From NCBI GenBank assembly GCA_012514775.1, contig JAAYZQ010000170.1, positions 1 through 12,364 on the forward strand: a stretch of DNA of 12,364 nucleotides, read 5' to 3'. This DNA is from Anaerolineaceae bacterium (GTDB taxonomy: Bacteria > Chloroflexota > Anaerolineae > JAAYZQ01). The notes below the pieces were generated by a model. The model was not told the origin of the DNA. It saw nothing but the letters and a program-made list of their open reading frames with translations, and did no database searches. Positions 1 to 4,912 of this stretch are shown here, piece after piece; positions within the stretch are counted from its first letter, which is position 1, and the number at the start of each line of letters is the position of its first letter. Both the position numbers and the translations under genes were made by a program.

Positions 1-627
1 GCCGGCCCACAGCTCTACCGTGGCGCCCGGCTCGCCGGTGCCCGACAGGCTCAGGCCGCCCTCCGTGTCCAGCTCGGGCGGGTTGATGGCCGGCAGCGCC
101 AGCTCGACCGCCGGCTCGGGCACGGTCGTAGCCTCGGGCGCCGTTGTCGCGGCAGCGGCCTGGGGCGTGGCCGTCTCGGCCGCCGCTTCGGGCGCGGCGA
201 CCCCGGCCTCGGCCTGGGGCACCGCCAGGCTCAACGCTGCGGACTCGTTGAGCACCTGGCCCGAAGCATCCAACGTGCGGGCGACGACCTGGTACTCGCC
301 CGGCTCCAGGGTGCCGTCCCACGACCAGGTACCGTCGCCGCCGACGGTCGTGTTCCCCAGGTGGGTTCCGCCGGCCCACAGATCCACGGTCGTGCCCGGT
401 TCGCCGCTCCCCGAGAGGCCCAGGGTGCCCCCGGCCGACAGGTCGGGGGGATCGAAGGAGGGTACGACGGCGGCGGCCACCGGTAGCTCGGCCTCCTCCG
501 GAGATGCATCCTGGGGTGCGGTGCGCCCTTGCAGGAGAAGGACGATGATGATGATCAGCAACACCAGGGCGACGGCGCCCTTGAACAGATCGTAGTTCCT
601 CGCGCGTGCTCGCTCGTTGTCAGCCAT
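1..627 (-). CDS. Membrane-anchored Ig-like repeat protein, 3' end outside window
   Basis: The reading frame is open from an ATG at 627 down to the window edge (209 codons, no stop), so the C-terminus is missing. Residues 1-16 are polar and basic (MADNERARAR), followed by one hydrophobic segment at about 17-32 containing LVLLIIIIVLLL, which looks like a signal anchor. The remainder is predicted extracytoplasmic. A first bacterial Ig-like module spans about residues 59-130 (SGSGEPGTTVDLWAG near its start, EPGEYQVVARTLD near its end). An Ala/Thr/Pro/Glu-rich linker follows, and then a second module begins with SGTGEPGATVELWAG and is cut by the edge. The two module starts are clearly homologous, so this is a repeat protein. 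It starts 22 nt after the stop of the repeat/HHH gene on the same strand, so the two are probably co-transcribed. No enzyme motif is visible. A surface or cell-envelope structural role is inference; the missing part could carry a cell-wall-binding or other functional domain. Confidence 0.8.
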   Translation of the reverse strand, partial: MADNERARARNYDLFKGAVALVLLIIIIVLLLQGRTAPQDASPEEAELPVAAAVVPSFDPPDLSAGGTLGLSGSGEPGTTVDLWAGGTHLGNTTVGGDGTWSWDGTLEPGEYQVVARTLDASGQVLNESAALSLAVPQAEAGVAAPEAAAETATPQAAAATTAPEATTVPEPAVELALPAINPPELDTEGGLSLSGTGEPGATVELWAG

Positions 628-649
628 GTTCCCCGGCCCTTTCCGCCCC

Positions 650-1789
650 TCAGTAGGGGCGCGGTCCAGCCCGGTGGCCGCGGATCAGGCGATCTTGCAG
701 CGCCCGAAACTCGTCCCAGGCCCCATCGGCAGCCAACCGGGCCTGCTCGCGCCAGGTTTCCGGGTCGGCCAGTTGGTAGTTGGGTCCGCCCGCGTCGAGG
801 ATCTCTTGCAGGCGCTCGGTACTGGCGGAAGCCACCTGGGCAAAGGTATAGATGCCGTGCTCGTTCAGCAGCCGCGAGATCTTGGGTCCGATGCCTTCGA
901 TCCGTTTCAGATCGTCGCGCCGGCCGGGCTCCTCGCCCACCACGCCTACAGCGGCTTCGGGAAGTGTGACGTCGGGCGCACGGATGCCAAGGTCGGCATC
1001 GGGCATGGTCACATCCGGGGCGCGCCAGTCCACCTCGGCCTCGGGGAGCCTGACTTCCGGGGCCTGCACGTCCAGATCGACCTCGGGAATGGTCACATCC
1101 GGGGCGCGCCAGTCCACCTCGGCCTCGGGGAGCCTGACTTCCGGGGCATCCAGGTCCAGATCAGCTCGGGGCAGGTCGACGTCCGGGGCTTTCACGTCCA
1201 GGTCGGCTCGGGGCAGGGTCACGTCGGGCGCTTCCAGGTCCAGATCGGCTCGGGGCAGGTCGACGCCCGGGGCTTCCACGTCCAGGTCCGCACGGGGAAG
1301 CCTGACCTCCGGAGCCTCGATGTCCAGGTCAGCCTCGGGCATGGTCACGTCCGGGGCACGCCAGTCCATCTCGGCCTCGGGCAGGCTAACTTCCGGGGCT
1401 TCCAGGTCCATCTCGGCCTCGGGCAGGGCCACGTCGGGACCGCGCACGTCCAGGTCGGCCCGGGGCATGGTCACCTCCGGCGCTTCCACGTCCAGGTCGG
1501 CCCGGGGCATGGTCACCTCGCGCCCGCGCACGTCCGCGGACGGGAGCCCGCCGGCAATGCCCGGCACCACCGCGTCAGGCCGCGCCATCTCGCGCTCCCG
1601 GGCAAGCCCGCCCTCAACGCCCTCCCGCTCGAGGGCCGTCAGCCGCCCCTGCACTTCGTCCAGCCTCCGATGGAGGGTCTCATTTTCCTCTTGCACTGTG
1701 TGATAGCGGCGGCGCCAGTAAAAGAGGTCGATGAACCACTCGACGATCCAGCCCACCAGGACTCCGATAAAAAAGCTTAGCCAGTTCAC
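650..1789 (-). CDS. Membrane-anchored 14-residue-repeat protein with C-terminal helix-hairpin-helix domain
   Basis: The protein has 379 aa from a GTG start at 1789. I chose this start because AAAGGAG lies 7 nt upstream and the protein then begins directly with a transmembrane segment (about residues 2-25, containing FFIGVLVGWIVEWF). An ATG 11 codons upstream would put the Shine-Dalgarno inside the gene. Basic residues follow the segment (RRRY), predicting a cytoplasmic C-terminal part. Residues about 31-60 look like a short coiled coil. Residues about 91-286 are fourteen tandem copies of a 14-residue unit, roughly [DE]-V-x-[LM]-P-[RE]-A-[DE]-[LVM]-D-[VLIW]-x-A-P, the last copy degenerate. Residues about 292-340 form a helix-hairpin-helix domain (LKRIEGIGPKISRLLNEHG), of the kind that binds DNA non-specifically or mediates protein contacts. 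A tail containing an ADGAWDEF stretch ends the protein. The repeat resembles AHNAK-type beta-prone repeats only in general pattern. Function is unknown; a spacer tethering an HHH domain to the membrane is an inference. Confidence 0.85.
   Translation of the reverse strand: MNWLSFFIGVLVGWIVEWFIDLFYWRRRYHTVQEENETLHRRLDEVQGRLTALEREGVEGGLAREREMARPDAVVPGIAGGLPSADVRGREVTMPRADLDVEAPEVTMPRADLDVRGPDVALPEAEMDLEAPEVSLPEAEMDWRAPDVTMPEADLDIEAPEVRLPRADLDVEAPGVDLPRADLDLEAPDVTLPRADLDVKAPDVDLPRADLDLDAPEVRLPEAEVDWRAPDVTIPEVDLDVQAPEVRLPEAEVDWRAPDVTMPDADLGIRAPDVTLPEAAVGVVGEEPGRRDDLKRIEGIGPKISRLLNEHGIYTFAQVASASTERLQEILDAGGPNYQLADPETWREQARLAADGAWDEFRALQDRLIRGHRAGPRPY
932..1519 (-). repeat. Tandem 42-bp coding repeats (14 units)
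   Basis: Fourteen consecutive 42-bp units encode 14-residue protein repeats in the HHH-domain gene. The units alternate between acidic (LPEAE.D) and basic/acidic (LPRADLD) versions, and some pairs repeat as 84-bp double units. The last unit (near 932-973) is degenerate. The strict multiple-of-three unit length keeps the frame open whatever the copy number. Confidence 0.9.
1005..1147 (-). repeat. Perfect 59-nt direct duplication within the tandem array
   Basis: Positions 1005-1063 and 1089-1147 are identical over 59 nt, offset by exactly 84 bp (two repeat units). The flanking units have diverged, so this looks like a recent duplication or gene-conversion event inside the array. Confidence 0.9.
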
Positions 1790-1793
1790 GTTT

Positions 1794-1937
1794 TTACTCC
1801 TTTCCCGTGTTTGCACACGCAAAGCAACGTGGCACTCGTCGTCTACGAGCGCCTGCGATGGGTATGGTGAGGGTATAGTGAGGGAACAGTGGTAGCATCA
1901 AAGGGGCATGCTCTCGAAGCAGGAGACGACCGGGCAT
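1794..1937 (-). CDS. Possible 47-aa leader peptide
   Basis: Inside the transcribed leader of the repeat/HHH gene there is an in-frame ATG at 1937 giving a 47-residue peptide (MPGRLLLREH... ending RCFACANTGKE). Its TAA stop overlaps the end of the downstream gene's Shine-Dalgarno, 4 nt before the GTG start, an arrangement that would allow translational coupling. A GGAAAGGG stretch lies about 10 nt upstream of the ATG, slightly far for a ribosome site. The C-terminus is basic and has one CxxC pair. The same frame stays open far upstream, antisense to the neighbouring gene, so the openness itself is weak evidence. No family is recognised; this may simply be an untranslated leader. Confidence 0.25.
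   Translation of the reverse strand: MPGRLLLREHAPLMLPLFPHYTLTIPIAGARRRRVPRCFACANTGKE
1797..1801 (-). promoter_or_regulatory. Ribosome binding site that sets the GTG start at 1789
   Basis: The minus strand reads AAAGGAGTAAAAAC before GTG. The AGGAG core is 7 nt from the GTG codon, ideal spacing. It lies downstream of the alternative ATG at 1822, which argues for the shorter protein. Confidence 0.75.
1831..1853 (-). promoter_or_regulatory. Leader hairpin
   Basis: GGC-a-CTCGT / ACGAG-c-GCC forms an imperfect stem with a 5-nt loop about 40 nt before the GTG start, within the predicted leader. No T-tract follows on either strand, so it is not an obvious intrinsic terminator. It could modulate translation or RNA stability. 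Confidence 0.4.
1861..1882 (-). repeat. Two tandem 11-bp direct repeats
   Basis: GGTATGGTGAG is followed immediately by GGTATAGTGAG, a 10/11 match. An 11-bp direct-repeat period is typical of sites bound by OmpR/PhoB-family response regulators, but the sequence does not match a consensus I know. They lie downstream of the main left-facing promoter, within its leader, so an operator role is speculative. Confidence 0.4.
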
Positions 1938-2030
1938 TGCGGGCCGTCCCTTTCCGTCGCTGACGAGAGAACCCAAAGGGAGGCAACTGTGCGCTGGATC
2001 TGCACGAGGCAGCCGGTACGCACCGATCAG

Positions 2031-2059
2031 ATCATAACGCTTGACCAGGGAAATGTCAA
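2031..2059 (-). promoter_or_regulatory. Sigma-70-type promoter for the leftward operon
   Basis: On the minus strand the -35 box TTGACA (2059-2054) is followed after exactly 17 bp by the -10 box TATGAT (2036-2031), close to the consensus. Predicted transcription start is near 2024, giving a leader of about 235 nt to the GTG at 1789. The -35 box lies inside a perfect 7-bp inverted repeat (GCTTGAC 2039-2045 / GTCAAGC 2055-2061) that covers most of the spacer and could be an operator for a dimeric repressor. Confidence 0.7.
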
Positions 2060-2120
2060 GCTGGAGCGGCGATTGGGCGCGCCTGTGGCAAGTCTGCACG
2101 AAACAGGGTAACGAATAGAA

Positions 2121-2198
2121 GGCAGGCCCGGGCATCTGGCGCTGCCCGGCGAGCTTGGTGGTGAATTGAAGGCTCGCCGGCGATGCCGGGCGAGCCTG
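2121..2198. repeat. Nested G/C-rich inverted repeats with two mutually exclusive hairpins
   Basis: Hairpin A pairs CCGGCGAGC (2146-2154) with GCTCGCCGG (2172-2180), a perfect 9-bp stem with a 17-nt loop. Hairpin B pairs 2171-2181 with 2185-2196, 11 bp with one bulged G around a GAT triloop. Both use 2172-2180, so only one can form. An outer arm (AGGC at 2124, GCCT at 2194) can enclose both. No clear T-run follows on the plus strand; on the minus strand hairpin B is followed by a weak TTCAATT. It could be a boundary element, a regulatory RNA or a palindromic repeat. Confidence 0.5.
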
Positions 2199-2211
2199 GT
2201 GCGGGAGTAGC

Positions 2212-2238
2212 GGTGCGGCCGGGACGCCGGACCGCGCC
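2212..2238. repeat. G/C hairpin directly upstream of the rightward promoter
   Basis: GGTGCGG-CCGG pairs with CCGG-a-CCGCGCC around a GACG loop: an 11-bp stem with one G-T pair and a bulged A. It ends 12 bp before the -35 box. There is no T-tract, so it is not a clear terminator. Confidence 0.45.
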
Positions 2239-2250
2239 GCCGTCGACTTC

Positions 2251-2279
2251 TTGCAATTCCAGCCCATAAATGTTATAAT
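2251..2279 (+). promoter_or_regulatory. Sigma-70-type promoter for the rightward DNA-repair operon
   Basis: The -35 box TTGCAA (2251-2256), a 17-bp spacer and a perfect -10 box TATAAT (2274-2279) lie in a local A/T-rich patch. Predicted transcription start is near 2285-2286, only about 9-10 nt before the ATG at 2295. The GAGAGGA ribosome site would therefore sit at the very 5' end of the mRNA. No other comparable promoter was noticed before 11622. Confidence 0.8.
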
Positions 2280-2294
2280 TTCGGTGAGAGGAAC

Positions 2295-2705
2295 ATGAGC
2301 AAAAAAGCGCGCACACCTATCGTCGAGTACGAAGATACATTTGCCATCGAGCTCCCGGGCGAGGGCAAGCCCCAGGAGCGGGATCGCCTGAGCGACCAGG
2401 CAATGGTCATCGCCTACGACCGCAGGCCCGGGCGCCAGCCGCGCTGGCGGCTGAGGGCGCTCTACTTTGACCGGGATGAATGGACCCGGTCGGGCATTCG
2501 CCGCTGGTGGGCCGCCCACGAGGTCCAGTTCCTGGCCGAGGACCAGTTGGGAACCGCCGTACCCGAGATTTGCCGCTCCTACGAACCGCCGGATGGACGG
2601 CTGCCGACGATCCTGCTCGTCCACCGCAACACTCCCATGGTGCCGGCGAGCCAGCAGATCGAGGCGCTGAAACGAGGCAAGCGAGACGGCCACTCCAGGA
2701 GCTAG
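2295..2705 (+). CDS. Hypothetical protein, first gene of the helicase-nuclease operon
   Basis: The protein has 136 aa from ATG with GAGAGGA two nt upstream (GAGAGGAAC-ATG), directly after a consensus promoter. I do not recognise a family. It is soluble, with no signal or membrane segment, and mixed in charge: a basic start (MSKKARTP), a central stretch rich in Arg and Trp (RRPGRQPRWRLRALYFDRDEWTR broken by aromatic residues), a WWAAHEVQFLAEDQLG segment, and a basic tail (ALKRGKRDGHSRS). Its stop is 22 nt before the first helicase gene on the same strand, so co-transcription is likely. The basic/aromatic character would suit nucleic-acid or protein binding, but that is a guess. It could be a small partner of the helicase-nuclease proteins, a regulator, or unrelated. 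Confidence 0.75.
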   Translation: MSKKARTPIVEYEDTFAIELPGEGKPQERDRLSDQAMVIAYDRRPGRQPRWRLRALYFDRDEWTRSGIRRWWAAHEVQFLAEDQLGTAVPEICRSYEPPDGRLPTILLVHRNTPMVPASQQIEALKRGKRDGHSRS

Positions 2706-2727
2706 TGCTCCCCTAGAAACAGGCATC

Positions 2728-4800
2728 ATGCAACACCTGATCGCTGCCCCCCACAGCGGGAATCACACCACCTTTGTGTCCGGCCCCCCGGGCTCGGGCA
2801 AGACAACCCTGGCCGTCCGCCGCCTGGCGCACCTCCTGGAAGTTGGCGTGCCGGCCGAGCAGATCCTGGTCATGGTCCCGCAGCGGACCCTGGCCACGCC
2901 CTACTATGACTTCTTGCAGCGCCCCGAGGCGCCGCCGGGGGTCGTCGTCGACATTGCCACCGTCGGCGGCCTGGCGCGCCGCACGCTGGACCTCTTCTGG
3001 CCGCTGGTGGCCGAGAAGGCCGGCTTCTCGCCCGGGCGCCGCCCGCGCTTCCTGAACGTCGAGGGCGCCCAGTACTACATGGCGCGCCTGGCCGAGCCGT
3101 TCCTGGCGTCGGGCGCCTTTGAGGGGGTGTCGGTGTCGCGGGTGCGCCTGGTGACCCAGATCCTCGACAATTTGAACAAAGCGGCCGCCGCCGGCTTTCC
3201 CCTGGAAGAGATCGCCGCCCGGCTCAAGGCGGCCTGGGGCGGCGAGTCGGCCCGCCTGCGGGTCTATGACCAGGTCCAGGAGCTGGCCCTGGCCTTTCGG
3301 CAGGCGTGCATCGACGAGAACCTCCTCGATTGGTCACTCCAGATCGAGGTCTTCTGGAAGCACCTGCTGCCCTTGCCCCAGATGCGCCGCTACCTGCTGA
3401 GCGGCTACCGGCACCTCATCGTCGACAACACCGAGGAGGACATTCCCGCCGCCCACGACCTTCTCCGCCTGTGGCTGCCCCTGGCCGAGTCGGCGCTGGT
3501 GCTGTACGACACGGGCGGCGGCTATCGCCTCTTCATGGGCGCCGACCCCCAGAGCGCCTTGAGCCTGGCGGTCGAGTGCCAGGAGCAGGTGGCCCTCGGC
3601 GAGTCGCACGTGACCACGCCCGAGATGGAGGCCCTGGGCGCGCGCCTGGCTGCCCCCTTTGTCGAGGTGCCGGAGCCCGTGCCCGGCGGCGCGTCTCCCC
3701 TGCCCGCCCTGGAGTGGGAGGTGCGGCGCTTCTTTCCGGAGATGCTGGACTGGGTGGCGGGCGAGGTGTCGCGGCTCATCATGGAAGAGAAGGTGCCGCC
3801 GGGCGAGATTGCCATCCTGGCCCCCTACCTGAGCGACGCCCTGCGCTTTGCCCTGCGCCAGCGGCTGGCCCGCTACGGCATCGAGGTGCGCACCCACCGG
3901 CCCGGGCGAGAGCTGGGCGAGGAGCCGGCGGCCCGCTGCCTCATCACGCTGGCCAAGCTGGCCCATCCCACCTGGCGCCGCCCGCCCCACCCCGCCGACG
4001 TGGCCCAGGCCCTGTCCATGTCCATCGCCGACCTCGATCCCATCCGCGCCAGCCTGCTGACGGGCATCGTCTACCGCACGCGCGACGGCCAGCCCAGCCT
4101 GACCCCCTTTCACCAGATCGTGCCCGAGATGCAGGAGCGGATCAGCTACCTGTTGGGCGGCCGCTACGACGAGCTGTGGCGCTGGATGGAGGACTATATC
4201 GAGATGGAGGGCCGGCAGGCCACCGACGAGGGACTCGACCATTTCCTCAGCCGGCTCTACGGCGAGGTCCTGTCGCAGCCGGGCTTTGGCTTCCACGGCA
4301 ATTACGACGCCGGCGTCGTGGCCACCAACCTGGTGGACTCGATCCGGAACTTTCGGCGGGCGGCGGACCCCTCCCCCCTGCCCCGATCCGGCCCGCTGGG
4401 TCCTCCCCTGCAAGGGGAGGGGGAGACGATGCTGGGGGGGGAAGGGGATCTGGCGCTGGAGTACGTGGACATGCTGGAGCGGGGCATCGTCGCCGCCCAG
4501 TACCTGCCGAGCTGGACGCTGCGCCCGCGCGACGCGGTGTTGCTGGTTCCGGCCTACACGCTGCTGATGATGAACCAGCCGGTCACGGTGCAGTTCTGGC
4601 TCGACGCCGGCAGCCGGACCTGGATGGAGCGGGTTTATCAGCCGCTGACCCATCCCTACGTGCTGCGGCGCGACTGGGACGAGGGCGAGGTGTGGGCCGA
4701 CGCCCACGAGGTCCGCACCCGGGAAGAGGCGCTGGGGCGGGTCATCCTGGGCCTGGCCCGGCGCGCGCGCCGGCGCATCTACCTGGCCGTGCCGACCTGA
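2728..4800 (+). CDS. UvrD-like (AddB-like) helicase-fold protein with altered Walker B and disrupted C-terminus
   Basis: The protein has 690 aa as it stands. A canonical Walker A, GPPGSGKT, is at residues 19-26, and the N-terminal layout is that of a superfamily 1 helicase. The Walker B position (HLIVDNTEED, residues 229-238) has Asp-Asn where active relatives have Asp-Glu, so the catalytic Glu is replaced. The segment YDTGGGYRLFMGADPQ stands in for motif III and lacks the usual GDPxQ form. Later parts (EIAILAPYLSDALRFALRQRL about 352-372; RDAVLLVPAYTLL about 599-611) resemble the second RecA-like domain. Residues about 546-574 are a Pro/Gly-rich insertion encoded by a palindromic element. 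The stop at 4798-4800 interrupts the expected end; the missing tail continues in the -1 frame to 4883. Together with the active helicase and nuclease that follow, it resembles the motor-deficient partner of AddAB/AdnAB-type machines. Helicase fold is sure; the AddB-like role is inference. The ATG at 2728 has only a weak upstream site. Confidence 0.85.
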   Translation: MQHLIAAPHSGNHTTFVSGPPGSGKTTLAVRRLAHLLEVGVPAEQILVMVPQRTLATPYYDFLQRPEAPPGVVVDIATVGGLARRTLDLFWPLVAEKAGFSPGRRPRFLNVEGAQYYMARLAEPFLASGAFEGVSVSRVRLVTQILDNLNKAAAAGFPLEEIAARLKAAWGGESARLRVYDQVQELALAFRQACIDENLLDWSLQIEVFWKHLLPLPQMRRYLLSGYRHLIVDNTEEDIPAAHDLLRLWLPLAESALVLYDTGGGYRLFMGADPQSALSLAVECQEQVALGESHVTTPEMEALGARLAAPFVEVPEPVPGGASPLPALEWEVRRFFPEMLDWVAGEVSRLIMEEKVPPGEIAILAPYLSDALRFALRQRLARYGIEVRTHRPGRELGEEPAARCLITLAKLAHPTWRRPPHPADVAQALSMSIADLDPIRASLLTGIVYRTRDGQPSLTPFHQIVPEMQERISYLLGGRYDELWRWMEDYIEMEGRQATDEGLDHFLSRLYGEVLSQPGFGFHGNYDAGVVATNLVDSIRNFRRAADPSPLPRSGPLGPPLQGEGETMLGGEGDLALEYVDMLERGIVAAQYLPSWTLRPRDAVLLVPAYTLLMMNQPVTVQFWLDAGSRTWMERVYQPLTHPYVLRRDWDEGEVWADAHEVRTREEALGRVILGLARRARRRIYLAVPT
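4362..4442 (-). repeat. Palindromic G/C-rich element, copy 1, in frame inside the first helicase gene
   Basis: About 81 bp, read here on the minus strand, share three ordered blocks with copy 2 at 6969-7099: the GGGCCGGATCGGG...GGTCCGCC block (4394-4362), the block ending GCAGGGGAGGACCCA (4427-4397), and the TCCCCCCCAG block (4442-4432). A core CCTCCCCTGCAAGGGGAGG forms a hairpin. It adds about 29 residues (start ADPSPLPRSGPLGPP) to the protein without breaking the frame. Confidence 0.8.
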
Positions 4801-4883
4801 ACGAGCGGGGCTACGAGCAGCAGGGCCCGCTGCGCCAGTCGCTGCAGCGCCTGTTGCGCGCGCGGAGCGCGGAACGAGCCTAG
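4791..4883 (+). other. Displaced C-terminal tail of the first helicase gene (frameshift)
   Basis: One frame (-1) from the end of the 690-aa protein, codons from 4794 read DLNERGYEQQGPLRQSLQRL and continue to a TAG at 4881-4883. This follows naturally on RRRIYLAV, and the charged, ordered sequence looks like genuine coding. Restoring one base around 4785-4795 would give a protein of about 718 aa ending 29 nt before the next gene. There is no homopolymer or slippery heptamer, so a real 1-nt deletion or a sequencing/assembly error is likelier than programmed frameshifting. Confidence 0.75.
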
Positions 4884-4912
4884 GTAACGCGGACAGAGAA
4901 CGAGGACAGATC

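Larger units (their letters stand above)
1790..2294. other. Divergent intergenic region with two promoters and stacked hairpins
   Basis: About 500 bp separate the left-facing repeat/HHH gene from the right-facing 136-aa gene. It holds, from left to right: the leader of the left gene with a hairpin and 11-bp direct repeats, a left-facing consensus promoter (2031-2059), a G/C-rich block with several strong inverted repeats (2121-2238), and a right-facing consensus promoter (2251-2279). A weak second left-facing promoter candidate is present near 1872-1900 (TTGATG, 17 bp, TATACC). No RNA gene of a known family is recognisable. Confidence 0.7.

Noticed and set aside
932..1519. CRISPR array suggested by the regular period
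   Set aside because: The 42-bp units are continuous, all in one coding frame and diverge gradually; there are no alternating constant repeats and unique spacers.
617..1780. 387-codon plus-strand frame over the repeat/HHH gene
   Set aside because: Its repeats mirror the 42-bp units. The minus strand has the ribosome site, the membrane segment and the recognisable HHH domain.
1908..2111. 67-codon plus-strand frame in the intergenic region
   Set aside because: No ribosome site, and it overlaps the left-facing promoter and leader.
1794..2729. 311-codon minus-strand frame over the 136-aa gene and the intergenic region
   Set aside because: It crosses both promoters and stacked hairpins, and has no family resemblance. 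Only its last 47 codons are kept, as a weak leader-peptide candidate.
4783..4803. Programmed -1 ribosomal frameshift
   Set aside because: There is no slippery heptamer or clear stimulatory structure; a base loss or sequence error explains it more simply.
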